Source: Cannabis sativa
Lineage: Eukaryota > Streptophyta > Magnoliopsida > Rosales > Cannabaceae
Direction of reading: 5' to 3'
Assembly: GCF_029168945.1 (NCBI RefSeq)
Contig: NC_083604.1
Coordinates: 13,198,812 to 13,262,811, forward strand
Length of the DNA stretch: 64,000 nucleotides
How positions within the stretch are numbered: the first letter of the stretch is position 1; the number at the start of each line of letters is the position of its first letter. This document shows positions 24,660 through 35,231 of this stretch, in pieces. A program made the translations under genes and the position numbers. The notes beneath the pieces were generated by a model, which made no database searches, had not been told where the DNA came from, and worked only from the letters and a program-made list of their open reading frames with translations.

Positions 24660-26054
24660 TGTTTATCTATTTCGGGAATTCTAAGTGTATGCGCCGTGAA
24701 GGACAAACGGTCATAGTACCGGTTGATCACGAAATTGAGAAGACTTGTAGGAGAAACGAGAAAGAACAAGAGGCAAGAAGAGTTTCGGCAAGCTATTTGA
24801 AACATCGAAATCATGTACACTAATGTGAATGCGAATGCTCGAATAACGGTAATAATGGTGGTGCCGTTGAAGATCAAGCTAATGGCGAGTAGCTTGAGAG
24901 ATTACATTCTCCACTACTCTTCTTGGAGTGCGATCATGTATCGAGCCCGGCGAGTGGATGCGAATAACTTTGAGATCAAACACTTGCCATACTCCGGATG
25001 GTGCGGTCTTCGAGTCCGGTTGGTGGACTCCATCGAAGATCCTAATTTGCATCTCTCTAACTTCATGGAACTTTGTGAAACTTTTAAAGTTAATGGAGTT
25101 AGCGACGATGCCATTAGATTGAGGTTGTTTCCATTCTCGCTCGGAAGAGAACGAGCCAAGAGTTGGTTGAATTCTTTGCCACCGAGATTCTATTGCTACA
25201 TGGAATGATGCGGCAACAAAATTCTTGTCAAAGTTCTTTCCTCCGGCTAAGGTACGCAAAGCTAAGAGGAGAAATCAACAATTTCTGCCAACAAGATAAT
25301 GAATCTCTCTATGAGGCTTGGGAGAGGTTTAAAGATCTGATCAGGAGGTGTCCTCATCATGGCATAGAAAAGTGGATGCTGGTTCACAATTTCTACAACG
25401 GGTTGGTTGGTAACACTTTAGAACTTTAATAGATGCGGCGAATTTGGTGGAGCTTTTATGAGAAAGAGTGCTAATGAGGCTTACGATCTATTGGAGGAGA
25501 TGGCTCTAAATAATCGGCGGTGTGGCGAAAGGAGTCAAACTAAGAAAGTGGCGGTGTGCTAGAGGTTGATGCCATCACAAAGTTGACGGCTCAAGTTGAG
25601 GCCTTGACAAAGTGATTGCGGGGCAAGCTAAACAAGCCCGAGTTATTTGTGAGATATGTGGAGGCAACCATCACTTTTCGAGTGTCGGGCGGATGTGGAT
25701 AATTTGCCAATGGATCAAGCAAAAGCCATTGGGAACTACTCCCGAAAATAATAATTATGGGCACAACCAACGGGGGTTCTACCGGCGGAGAAATCGGCCA
25801 AACAAAACCAACAACAAAGTCACCAGTGGAGGCTCCAATATCCAAGGCGATTATTGCTCCAATTCATGATGGAGACTAGAGCCTCTATTAAAACTCTAGA
25901 AACTCAAATGGAACAATTGTCTACTCAAGTGGCAAACCAAGCTCAAGGAAATTCACCTAGCACTAGTGAGGCAAAAGGAAAAGAGCAATGTAAAGCAATT
26001 TCCTTGAGGAGTGGAAAGAGTTATGAAGGACACAGTGGCAAAGCAACCGATTGA
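24660..26054 (+). pseudogene. Athila gag, frameshifted
   Basis: Family-diagnostic segments appear in changing frames. NNFEIKH and DPNLHLSNFMELCETFK lead into GVSDDAIRLRLFPFSLGRE and WLNSLPP (24950-25190). ESLYEAWERFKDLIRRCPHHGI and FYNGL follow (25300-25410), then an EEMA segment near 25490. A nucleocapsid-like CEICGGNHH lies near 25650. The spacing and order match Athila gag. At least three frame changes separate the segments, so no full-length protein is made from this copy as written. Confidence 0.8.
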
Positions 26055-26288
26055 AGATGGGGTTCGGGATCAACGAGCACGAGGCAGCCGGCACCAAAGG
26101 AAAAGAAGGCTGCGATAGCCTGCACCACCACGACGGTCTCCCACCAATCGGTATTGATCATCATGTGAAGATACCTTATCCTCGGAGACTCAGAAAGACC
26201 AATCTGAACCAGCGAGTTCACCAAGTTTCTAGAAGTCTTCAAAAGACTTCACATTAACATTCCTTTTCTTTGAAGCTCTAGAGCTGAG

Positions 26289-26808
26289 ATGCCAAGTTAT
26301 GTGAAGTTTATGAAGGAAATTTTGTCAAAGAAGAGGAAGATGGAAGACTATGAGACAGTGGCTCTTACTGAAGAGTGCAGTGCGGTCCTACAAAAGAAAC
26401 TACCACCCAAGCTAAAAGATCCGGGTAGTTTCAACATCCCATGCTCAATAGGGGGTTCTATACAAACAAAAGCTTTATGTGATCTGGGAGCCGATTATCA
26501 ACTTAATGCCCCTATCAATGTTCAAAAGATTAAAATTAGGGGAAGCCAAACCCACATCAGTTACTTTACAAATGGCAGATCGGTCTTTGACTCATCCTCG
26601 GGGTATAATTGAAGATGTCTTGGTAAAGGTTGGTAAGTTCATCTTCCCTGCTGATTTTTTAATACTGGACATGGAAGAAGATGAGAATATTCCTATCATC
26701 TTGGGAAGACCATTCCTAGCAACGGGAAGAGCATTAATTGATGTACAGAAGGGGGAGTTAAAGTTGCGTGTTCAAAAAGAAGAAGAGACTTTCAAAGTAT
26801 TTCTTTAA
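26289..26808 (+). pseudogene. Athila aspartic protease (retropepsin) remnant
   Basis: The reading starts MPSYVKFMKEILSKKRK, continues through PCSIGG and reaches [11 protein letters not shown]. It then shifts frame to [13 protein letters not shown] ... [15 protein letters not shown] and [17 protein letters not shown]. The active-site triplet is normally D-S/L-G and here reads DLGA. One frame change lies near 26490-26500. Polymerase domains that should follow are absent, so an internal deletion begins soon after 26810. Confidence 0.8.
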
Positions 26809-26809
26809 G

Positions 26810-28334
26810 CAGTGAAATTCCTACTTGTTGTCGGCGGAAGTTGTAAAGGATGGTCGAGGAGTCACTACCAACAAGACGAAAGGGAAGTCTAAAGAACGAT
26901 TTCGAAGCTTGTTCGACGACGTATGAAAACATTTGTGTGGGAAATATGAAGGTGACTCTCAATCTAAGGAAAGCTTTAAAATTTGCAACATTGGAGGTCA
27001 GTTTTCTTCGTTTGGCACAAAGGCCCTCATGGATGCGAGAGGTGGATTCTACCCGCCACCACCTCCACCGCCGCCAAACCCCTTCTGATGGGGCTCAGGT
27101 AAGTTTCTCTCACCCTGGTTTATTTTCATACATTGGGGACAATGTGCATTTTAGTTTGTGGGGGGCGACTTAAATTTTTCAGTTTATTTGTTTTAGTTTT
27201 TCTTTTAGTCTTGTGTGATAGCTAAATTGAAAGATTGATTGAATTGTTGTTATTCACTTGTGCAATGGATTAAAACATAACTGTGTGCTTGACTTGCAAC
27301 TGTTTGAATTAAGATGGATGTGTGCTAGGAAGTGATTCATGTAGATTTAAAACATTTGCTAGTCTCACATATCACTTGTGTTCTATTTGGATTGTGGAAT
27401 GACTGATTGAACATGGAATAGAATTTGTTTGACATACTCTCTTGAAGCGAAATCCTTGATGATTTTTGTTTGGAAAGTGATTTAGGCAAATTTTCTTTGG
27501 ATCGATTGAGCCTTTCAAGCCTACCTGAAAAAAATTTTTCCTTAGTATACCCAAAGTTGAGCCTTAGCCTGTTTTAAAATTTTTCACCACTTCACGGAGC
27601 TGAATTCGTTATTCTAAACTCTTTTCACCCTGAACATATTTTGTTATGCCATGAGCCTTGAAGCAAGTTTGGGGGGAATAAGTGCTGTAAGTGAAAAAAA
27701 AAAAAAAAAAAATATAAAGTGTAGGAATGAGAGATTGAAAAAAAATAAGAATATTGTGTGTTGTGCCTATGAAAAAACAAAAGAAAAAAAATGTGTCTAA
27801 AAAAAAAAAGTTAAGAAAATTATGAGGTGCACACACAAGAAAAATTGCAATCTCTTATTTCTGTTTTTGGGATATATGGAAAGTAAGCAAAATAAATGTC
27901 TAGGCTTGCTTGGTTAATTGTGCTTATGGTATAGTATAGCCTAAATGACTTCTCACCTACCCATGTACCTAAGCCATGTGATTTTAACCAAAAAAGACCT
28001 ATTGATTCCAGATAGAAATTTGTCAACATTAGTGGAGAGAGGTATGTCATTCAAACTTATTGATCATGTGTTAGTGGGATGTTGGAAAGTTAGAACAGTT
28101 GTGATATTGATGGAAATTGCGATGCTTTATGTTTGTATGAATTACTTACTTGTAAATTGCACATTCAACTTAGTTCTTAGAGTTGGCAAGTTGAAATTCT
28201 GGTTATTGATGGATTGAAGTTGTGCAGGTGGTGGTAACAATTAAATTGTTGGAAAGTTCAGCTATCATTGTCAGTTTTTTTTAGTTTAGTCTTAGTTTAC
28301 TCGGGGACGAGTAAAGAGTCAGTTTGGGGGAGTT
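26810..28334 (+). other. Non-coding 3' interior and polypurine tract of element C
   Basis: A CATTGGGGACAATGTGCAT block near 27133 is typical of the Athila 3' region. Poly(A) runs occur near 27696-27715 and 27780-27810. The polypurine tract TTTGGGGGAG (28323-28332) directly precedes the 3' LTR. No env-like frame was recognised. Confidence 0.6.
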
Positions 28335-29521
28335 TGTTAGGCTATTTTTAGCCTATGTTTTGGATCCAATTTATGTGCATTTTTAGCTGTGTTGGGACGG
28401 AATTACGCTTGTTTTCTATGTTTTCGAGTTCTTTGGAGTAAAAGAGGTCTCGGGTGCGAGAAATTCATTGAAAGACGTCTTGTAGAAGAAAAACTTAATT
28501 TTTGAGTTTTTGCATATACGGCGCGGCGATGAAGAGGCTCGCGCGGCGAGTTACGAAAACGAGAAAGCACCTAAAATTGGCAAATTCTCGCCGCGGCGAG
28601 AGGAAGCTTGGCGCGGCGAGATCCGTACGGACCGGGGGCATTTTCGTCCATCGAACCCTAAATTTCAATTATAAATAGAAAAGCTGCGATTGGAAGTACG
28701 GGAAAGCGATTTGGAACCCTAAAACACGGCGGAAAAGAGGCAAGAAGAGCAGAGGAAATCAAAGTGAAGATCCAGAGTCAATCCACCAACAGTTTCTTTC
28801 TCTATTCCTCTTTAATTTATTTATGTTGAATATTGCTATAGGAATGGTTATGGATTTGTTTCTGAACTAAATTTCCCATTTAGGGAGGATGATGATTGTT
28901 GTTTAATGTTTTGCCTAGTTAATGTTTAATTACCATTCCTCAATTCTTGTGTGTGAAATTGTCTTAGTTTGTTCTTAATTTCATGTTTAAGATTGATCAC
29001 CTTGTGCATGCTCTATGATCTCAATTCAAAATCTGAAAAGTGAGAATTGAGAATGCTAAAATTAAGATAATCAATGTTCTATGTGAAACGAAAGTATTTG
29101 CATGACTTATGTGACGAGTAGATTATTGCTTAATGCTGATTTCATGTTAGTTTAATTAAGGAATTAATTAGATAACATGTGATTTAGAATCTAGAAGATC
29201 TGAAAGGAGCTAGGTTATTTCATAATCTGTCATTCACTCCAAGAATAGGATAGTAATTAAGCATTAACGATTTGGGTAAACAACAACAGGATTCTCCTCC
29301 CTATTGTCTCATCTTGCTCAATTTTAAATTGTGTTATTAAGTTTTCTGAATTTCTTTCATATTTTACTGTTTTTAAATAATAATTGCTTTTGATTTACCG
29401 AATAGAATAATAAGTATAATTTAGTGGTACTTAATCCAATTCCCTGTGGGATCGACCTCACCTGTGTGAGATTTACTACTTGATTGCGTATACTTGCGTA
29501 GCGTTTAAAAATATAGCAACA
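28335..29521 (+). repeat. 3' LTR of element C (1187 bp)
   Basis: It is nearly identical to 23358-24543. Differences concentrate in the GC-rich block and at CAG/CTG/CCG positions. The right-hand target duplication GGAAA is at 29522-29526. Confidence 0.92.
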
Positions 29522-30358
29522 GGAAACTCGCTAAAAAGGTCGCGACTTTTTGAGCAAGGTTGTAGCCTTGTGGATTTTGAGAAACTTGATTTTTTTTTCA
29601 TTATTTAAAGAGGGCAGAAAGGCAAGCTTTGATTTCGTTCGAAAATATGGACCAATTTAGAGCATAAAAGGAAGGCTAGGAGCATAGGACACCATTAGAA
29701 GATTCAGTGTTCTATCTCCCATATCTCTATATTTTATATTTTTAATTGAATTTCTATTATTTTAGAATGACTTCTAGTAGCTAATTTTCCTGAAGGTTTA
29801 TTATGTGTACTACTTGAATTTATTTTATGGATTAATGTAATTATTTAATTTCATCTTCTTCTCTTACTTTAATTCTATACAATTTGTTTTAATTTTATAA
29901 TTATTTACTGGCCATCTATAATTGTTATCTATGAATTCGAATCAAAAATCTGAAAAGTGATATTTGAATATGCTATGATTGTTATGGATGAAATTAATAT
30001 AGGACGAAAGTATCTAGATTATTTTTATAATTCTGTAAGTTGATTTACTTAATGCTTTCTTTGTGATTAAACTTTACCACGTGAATATAGGAAGAAGAGA
30101 AATTGAGTAATTGCCTTAGAAATTAAAATAAAGGATAGTTGGTGATCATAATAATCCTTGTCTTTATTATTGTTATTTTTCTCAATTATAATTATTATTT
30201 TTTTGTTTACATTTCTCCAAATAATTTATTATTAAAATAGAAACAAAGAATTAATTACTTAGTAATTGATAATCAATCCTCGTGGGAAATATACTCTACT
30301 TCTTCATTATATTACTTGATTCGATTGCATATACTTGTGTATTAATTTTACCGAATAA
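29522..30358 (+). repeat. Old Athila-type LTR, right piece
   Basis: It continues the LTR at 22905-23357. Its end (GCATATACTTGTGTATTA, then AATAAGTTTTTTGC) aligns with the end of the element C LTR (GCGTATACTTGCGTAGCG, then CAAGTTTTGGCG). It includes the ATTTCATCTTC-type block seen in Athila LTRs. Confidence 0.55.
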
Positions 30359-30721
30359 GTTTTTTGCTGGGATTGAAAATTATCAATATCAGTCTAATTA
30401 ACTTTTATTCTAATATGATCTCATTTTCTCTTATTGTTAACCTGTTTAGTCTCTTAATTTATCTATCTCAGGTGAATTGTGTTATATGTGCAACAGAATA
30501 GGAGCAGACAGAGTCTTGTTCCTTTGAATCCTGAGATTGAAAAGTCTTGCAAATAAAATAGAAAGAACAAGTGCCTGCACATAATGATGGGGATGACGGG
30601 ATTGATCTTATTCCTACAATTGTATATAGGGGACATGCTCAAAATAATGCTGAAAGGAGCCTGAGAGACTATGTACTGCCCACTCTGACTGGGGTACAAA
30701 ACTATATAAGACCACCAATAG
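30359..30721 (+). pseudogene. Old Athila primer site and gag start
   Basis: After the LTR the primer site has lost about ten bases (TTTTTTGCTGGGATTG instead of TTTTGGCGCC...GGGGATTG). The gag start follows with stops. The clearest segment is [18 protein letters not shown] near 30656-30710. It is interrupted at 30721 by solo LTR D and resumes at 32809. Confidence 0.65.
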
Positions 30722-32803
30722 TGTAACGCCCTAATGCTAAGGCACGCTACAGTGCTTTTTCAATTATTGTGCAATCTTTGCTAATCAAAGAAATTTCTCG
30801 AAAAACGTGTCAAATTAAAACTTTTTGCTTTAAATATTAAACTTGTAATAAAATATAATATTTACAAATTCCGGGATCCCGATTTTAAACTTTGTAAAAT
30901 ATACTGTTTAAACTTTACATTTCAAAATACATAATTTTCAAGTCATCAGCGACTTTCAAAATATAACTCCCAGATGTCCCGAGACCGAACACTCCAGGTC
31001 GCGCTGCTTGACATGTACAATCTCACCTGAGCTCAGGTTCATTCTTGTTCAGCCTTCGCCTTTCCTTTACCTACACATGGAAGCAGAAACCGTGAGTCAA
31101 CAGACTCAGTAAGAAATGCATATAACATACCATATAATTTCCGACCTGTAAATAGGCGCCCATACACCTATTTACAGAGCTTAACAGATGAGTATGAACG
31201 TTCAATACCAGGGTACAACCACTATACCACATACACATCGTACCTCACTGTACGAGTGTTGGTAGGGTTTATCCCGATCACTGAGTAACACTGAGTGATG
31301 TACCACACACCTTAGCATTTTCCCATGCTTGTGTTGGTATCACTGTATCGTACTCATAATCACAACAATCACTATACCAATACACTCTATAACTTATTCA
31401 TACAAGTGTTGGTAGTGCTTAACATAATTCAAGCATGCATATATAAACACATATACACACATTCAGATAATCACATCATACATTATACACAGTTCTTACC
31501 TGTTTTCCGAATTCAAGTGTGCTGGCCGACCTGAACGGAATTCACGTGCTAGATGGATGCCCTAATCACAATAATTGCAACACAGATGAGTGACTCGCTA
31601 AATCACTTTCCGGGACTTAAACTTGAAACTAAAAGTTTCCCTATCGATAAACCTCATGGCAATACCCTAAATATCTCAAAATTGGCCAAAACTAGGGTTC
31701 TGGAAATTCCCCCAACAGGCAGACCGGTTCCCAACCGGCAATCCGGTTCTGGGTCACCAACCGGTCGACCGGTTGGTACCGGCCTCCCAAAACCGGAATT
31801 CCGGTTCTGCTGCTGGGAACCAAAAATTATCCCCCTTAATTCAATTCAACCCCAAACTTTACCAAACTCTCCAGTATACCTATACAATGCATAAACATCC
31901 ATTTCCAACCAATAAATCATAGAACAAACCAACAAATCAAATTATGCCATTAAAGCTCAAAGCTTGAGTTTCAAAACTCAAGCTTGCTTAGAATCATTAT
32001 CAAGCATCAAAACTAGCAGCTAGAACCTTAAATCAATCAATATTGAGCATAACAACTAAACCCAAATCATTTCTAAACCTAACAGCCACTAACCTAACAA
32101 ATCACCTCTTGAAACTAAGCAAAATTTGAGAAAAAACATAACTAGAGAGCAACTAAAGTTACCTTGGTTAAATCCTCCTTGATTCCTTGCTAAATCCCAG
32201 AAAAACAAGATGAAAATTCTGGTTTTGGTCCTTGGTTTGTCCCAGCCGAAAGCAAGAGAGAGAGAGTTCAAGAGATAATCCAATTTTCCAATTTTTTCTT
32301 CTTTATCTCTTAATTTCTCAAAGGGTTTCTAATTAAATCTTGCTGAAAAGTAATGTGCTAGGTGTCACACACTCATGGCAGCCACCTAATCCACCATTAA
32401 ACAAAATGTCTAAAATGCCCTTAGACTTAAAACTAGGGTATTTCTAAAGCTAGGGGTAAAATGGTCAATTTCCATAACCCCGCTCAATCCCGATAATTTA
32501 TTTTCTCTAAATTATTTCCCACTATGAAATAGGGTTCTAAACTTACCCATCTGATCAATCTAGCCATCCATCGCATTTTCCGTTGTCGCCGAGCAAAAAT
32601 TACAAAATTATCATATTTCACATATAAACCAAATAATACCCCTAGAGTTTAATAAAATCTCCAAAATTTGAGAAATTATAACTCTAATATTTATTTCTAA
32701 ATATTGGGGTCCACATTTAAAATTAATTCACAAATAATAATAAAATAATAAAAATTAGTGCTAATTGCCTTTTCTAATCCACATTACTAGAGTGGTCATT
32801 ACA
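30722..32803 (-). mobile_element. Solo LTR D (2082 bp), Tekay/chromovirus-like
   Basis: It is bounded by TGTAA...TTACA and a target duplication AATAG (30717-30721 and 32804-32808). There is no interior, primer site or coding frame, which fits a solo LTR left by LTR-LTR recombination. The minus-strand start TGTAATGACCACTCTAG and end GGGCGTTACA resemble Tekay-type chromovirus LTRs; that lineage call is from memory. A cluster of eight CCGG sites lies at 31722-31804. Confidence 0.8.
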
Positions 32804-32808
32804 AATAG

Positions 32809-33070
32809 TTTAAGCCAATAACTTTGAAATCAATTCAACTATTTTTTATAAATGGTGCAATATCCTGTTCAATTTAGTGGGTTGCCGACTAAATATCCTC
32901 ACGATCATCTGTCTAATTTTCTAAAGCTTTTTTGGTATTTTTAAATATAATGGGGTGAGTGATGATGCAATTAAACTGAGGCTTTTCCTATTTTCTTTGA
33001 GGGAAAGAGAAAAAAGTTGACTTATTTCCTTACAACCGAATTCTATTATTACATAGGATGATCTGGCTTA
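32809..33070 (+). pseudogene. Old Athila gag, continuation after solo LTR D
   Basis: Segments matching the middle of Athila gag include [20 protein letters not shown] and PNSIIT*DDLA, with several stops. The match ends about 33070 where LINE sequence begins. Confidence 0.65.
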
Positions 33071-34740
33071 GAAAAACTTATGGCTAATTTCTGGTGGGGC
33101 TCTAAAGGAAACAATCACTCTAAAATTCACTGGAAGCCTGAAACAATCTTTGCAAATCAAAATTTTTTGGGGGTCTCGGTTTTCGTACTATTATTCACCA
33201 AAACCAAGCCATGTTGGCTAAACAAGCTTGGAGGATCCACCATAACCCTGATTCCCTTCTGGCCTTTATTTTAAAAGCCAAGTATTTTAAGAATAACGAT
33301 TTTCTCAATGCTTCCCTGGGTCACTCTCCTTCCTATTCTAGGAGGAGTCTTCTTTGGGGTAGGGATTTGCTTTCTAAGGGTTTAGTTTGGAAGATTGGAG
33401 ATGGTAAAACTATTCCTACCCTTAGCCCAAATTGGCTGCATGATCACATAAATATTTCTTATAAAGATGATTCTTTGCCTCCAGAAATTACTCTTTCTTA
33501 TTTCATTAAGGAAGATGGCCATTGGGATATCAACAAACTCAATTCCCATTTTGACAAGGATACCATATACTCCATCCTCTCTGTTCCTACTAATCCTTAC
33601 TCCAAGACTGTCTCATTTGGGGCCATGTTCTTTCTGGTATGCTCACGGTAAACTCAGCTTATCGCCTTGCCAACTCCAACCAATCCTCACCTTCTTCTTC
33701 TGTCCCGAACACCTTCCAAACCTAGTGGAAGACTGTTTGGTCTTCAAACATCCCTCCTAAGATAAAGCACTTCATTTGGAAGGCTTTTAATCATCTACTT
33801 CCTTCTAATCTTAACCTTTACACTAGAAAAGTTCTTCCTAGCCCTTACTGCTCTATCTGTCTTAGTAAAGTGGAATCCAATTCTCATTCGCTCCTAGAGT
33901 GTTCCAGAGTAGGTAAGTTTTGGAAGCATACCAATTTTTTTGAGTTCTTTAAAGCTACTAGATATTGTGACATTAAAGAATTTCTTTTGAGAGGTTTTGA
34001 GAAGTATCCTAAACATGATCTTTACACATTGTTTGGTATCTTGTGGGCTATTTGGAATCATCATAACAAATCTCTTTTTGCAGATAAGAATCATATTTTC
34101 AAAGACATAGAACCTTTTATTATTTCTTACTTGCAAGAATATTCTGAAGCCCAAAACAAAGTTCTCCCTAGACCTGAAACTGCTACAGAAGGCAGCTCTT
34201 CAACAGCCCTTATCATTGATTCAATTCTGCCTTTTCCTAGAAATTACAAACTCAGTGTGGATGCGGCTGTGCAAAGGCAACATAATATCCATGGTTATGG
34301 TGCGATTGTTCAAGATCATGTTGGCCGAGTTATTGCTGGTTTTTATTCCTCTGCTATCTCAGGTTTGCCTCCTATATTTGTTGAAGCAAAAGCCCTTCTA
34401 CGAGCTTTAAATTAGTGCAAGGAAGTTCATTTTCCAATTGGTTTGATAGTCCCTGACTGCCAAGTGCTCATCTCCAAAATCCTAAAGAAGCAGAAAGATT
34501 TTTCAGCTCTTTCGGATAAAGTTTGGCAAGTCATTTTCTCTTTATCTCATTTTCCTCATGCCACAATCAAATTCATTCCTAGAAGACACAATACGCTCAT
34601 GATACGAAGCAAAAGGCATTAGGAACTAATAAGGAAATGTTGTAGAACAATTGTGTTTCACATTCTTAGTTTTCTGTATTTGGACCTTTATTGCCTCATC
34701 TTAGATACAAAGCTTGTATTTCTCAAAAAAAAAAAAAAAA
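33071..34740 (+). mobile_element. 5'-truncated L1-type LINE
   Basis: The plus strand holds only the C-terminal end of a plant LINE ORF2. It starts within MANFWWGS and continues through LLAKQAW-like, SLLAFILKAKYF and RRSLLWGRDLL. A zf-RVT-like region follows (KIKHFIWKAFNHLLPSNL ... CSICL), and then an RNase H domain. RNase H keeps Asp in LSVDAA, Glu in FVEAKAL and Asp in PDCQVLI. Frame changes occur near 33640 and 33760 and a stop at 34413. The element ends in 16 A residues (34725-34740), the normal LINE 3' end. No target duplication could be matched because the left flank is Athila gag and the right flank is not. Confidence 0.85.
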
Positions 34741-35143
34741 TAGTTATGAAAATAACCCTAAAACTTTGTTGAATAATGATGTTCACAATATACTGAGTAT
34801 TAAAAGTTTGAAAGAACCAAAGAATGAGTGGATAAGTTTTTCGATCAATGGTCGGATATATTTTTTGTCAGGCTTTTTCTTTTGTTCTTCGTCTTCTATC
34901 AATGTTTTAAGTTTTAATTTTGTGATTGTAGACATTTGGAAAAAATTAATAGAGGTATTTAGCCGATTACAATAGGCGTAATTTGTTTAGTTGGATGATC
35001 GGACGGTCATATTGGTGGCCAAACACGTCATAAAATTCCAATCAACCACTCACAATTTCTCAATAACTTTTTTTTAAAAAAAAATAAAAAAATCCCAAAA
35101 CTCACAGGAGACGAAAGTGAGAGAGCAAAGAACAGAACAGAGT

Positions 35144-35177
<34 letters not shown>

Positions 35178-35231
35178 CAAGAGAAAAAGAAGCCAAGAGT
35201 CGTCGTCGTCGTTTTCCGTTGGCCGGCCAAG
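34741..35231 (+). promoter_or_regulatory. NEF1 upstream region and 5' UTR
   Basis: Less than 500 bp separates the LINE poly(A) from the NEF1 start codon, so the promoter lies here or includes transposon DNA. A (CT)n tract at 35146-35174 is typical of plant 5' UTRs. No clear TATA box was identified. The ATG follows GGCCGGCCAAG. Confidence 0.5.

Larger units (their letters stand above)
23358..29521 (+). mobile_element. Athila-type Ty3/gypsy deletion derivative (element C)
   Basis: This element has LTRs at 23358-24543 and 28335-29521 and a target duplication GGAAA (23353-23357 and 29522-29526). The primer site TGGCGCCGTTCTTGGGG (24549-24565) matches the Athila-type tRNA-Asp site, and a polypurine tract precedes the 3' LTR. 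The interior is only 3.8 kb. It keeps broken gag and protease but has no reverse transcriptase, RNase H or integrase, so it cannot move by itself. It sits inside an older Athila LTR. Many frame changes are present, some of which may be sequencing artefacts. Confidence 0.93.

Noticed and set aside
31553..31894. Open frame of 113 residues in the solo LTR
   Set aside because: It is inside LTR DNA with a clear target duplication and reads through the CCGG cluster.
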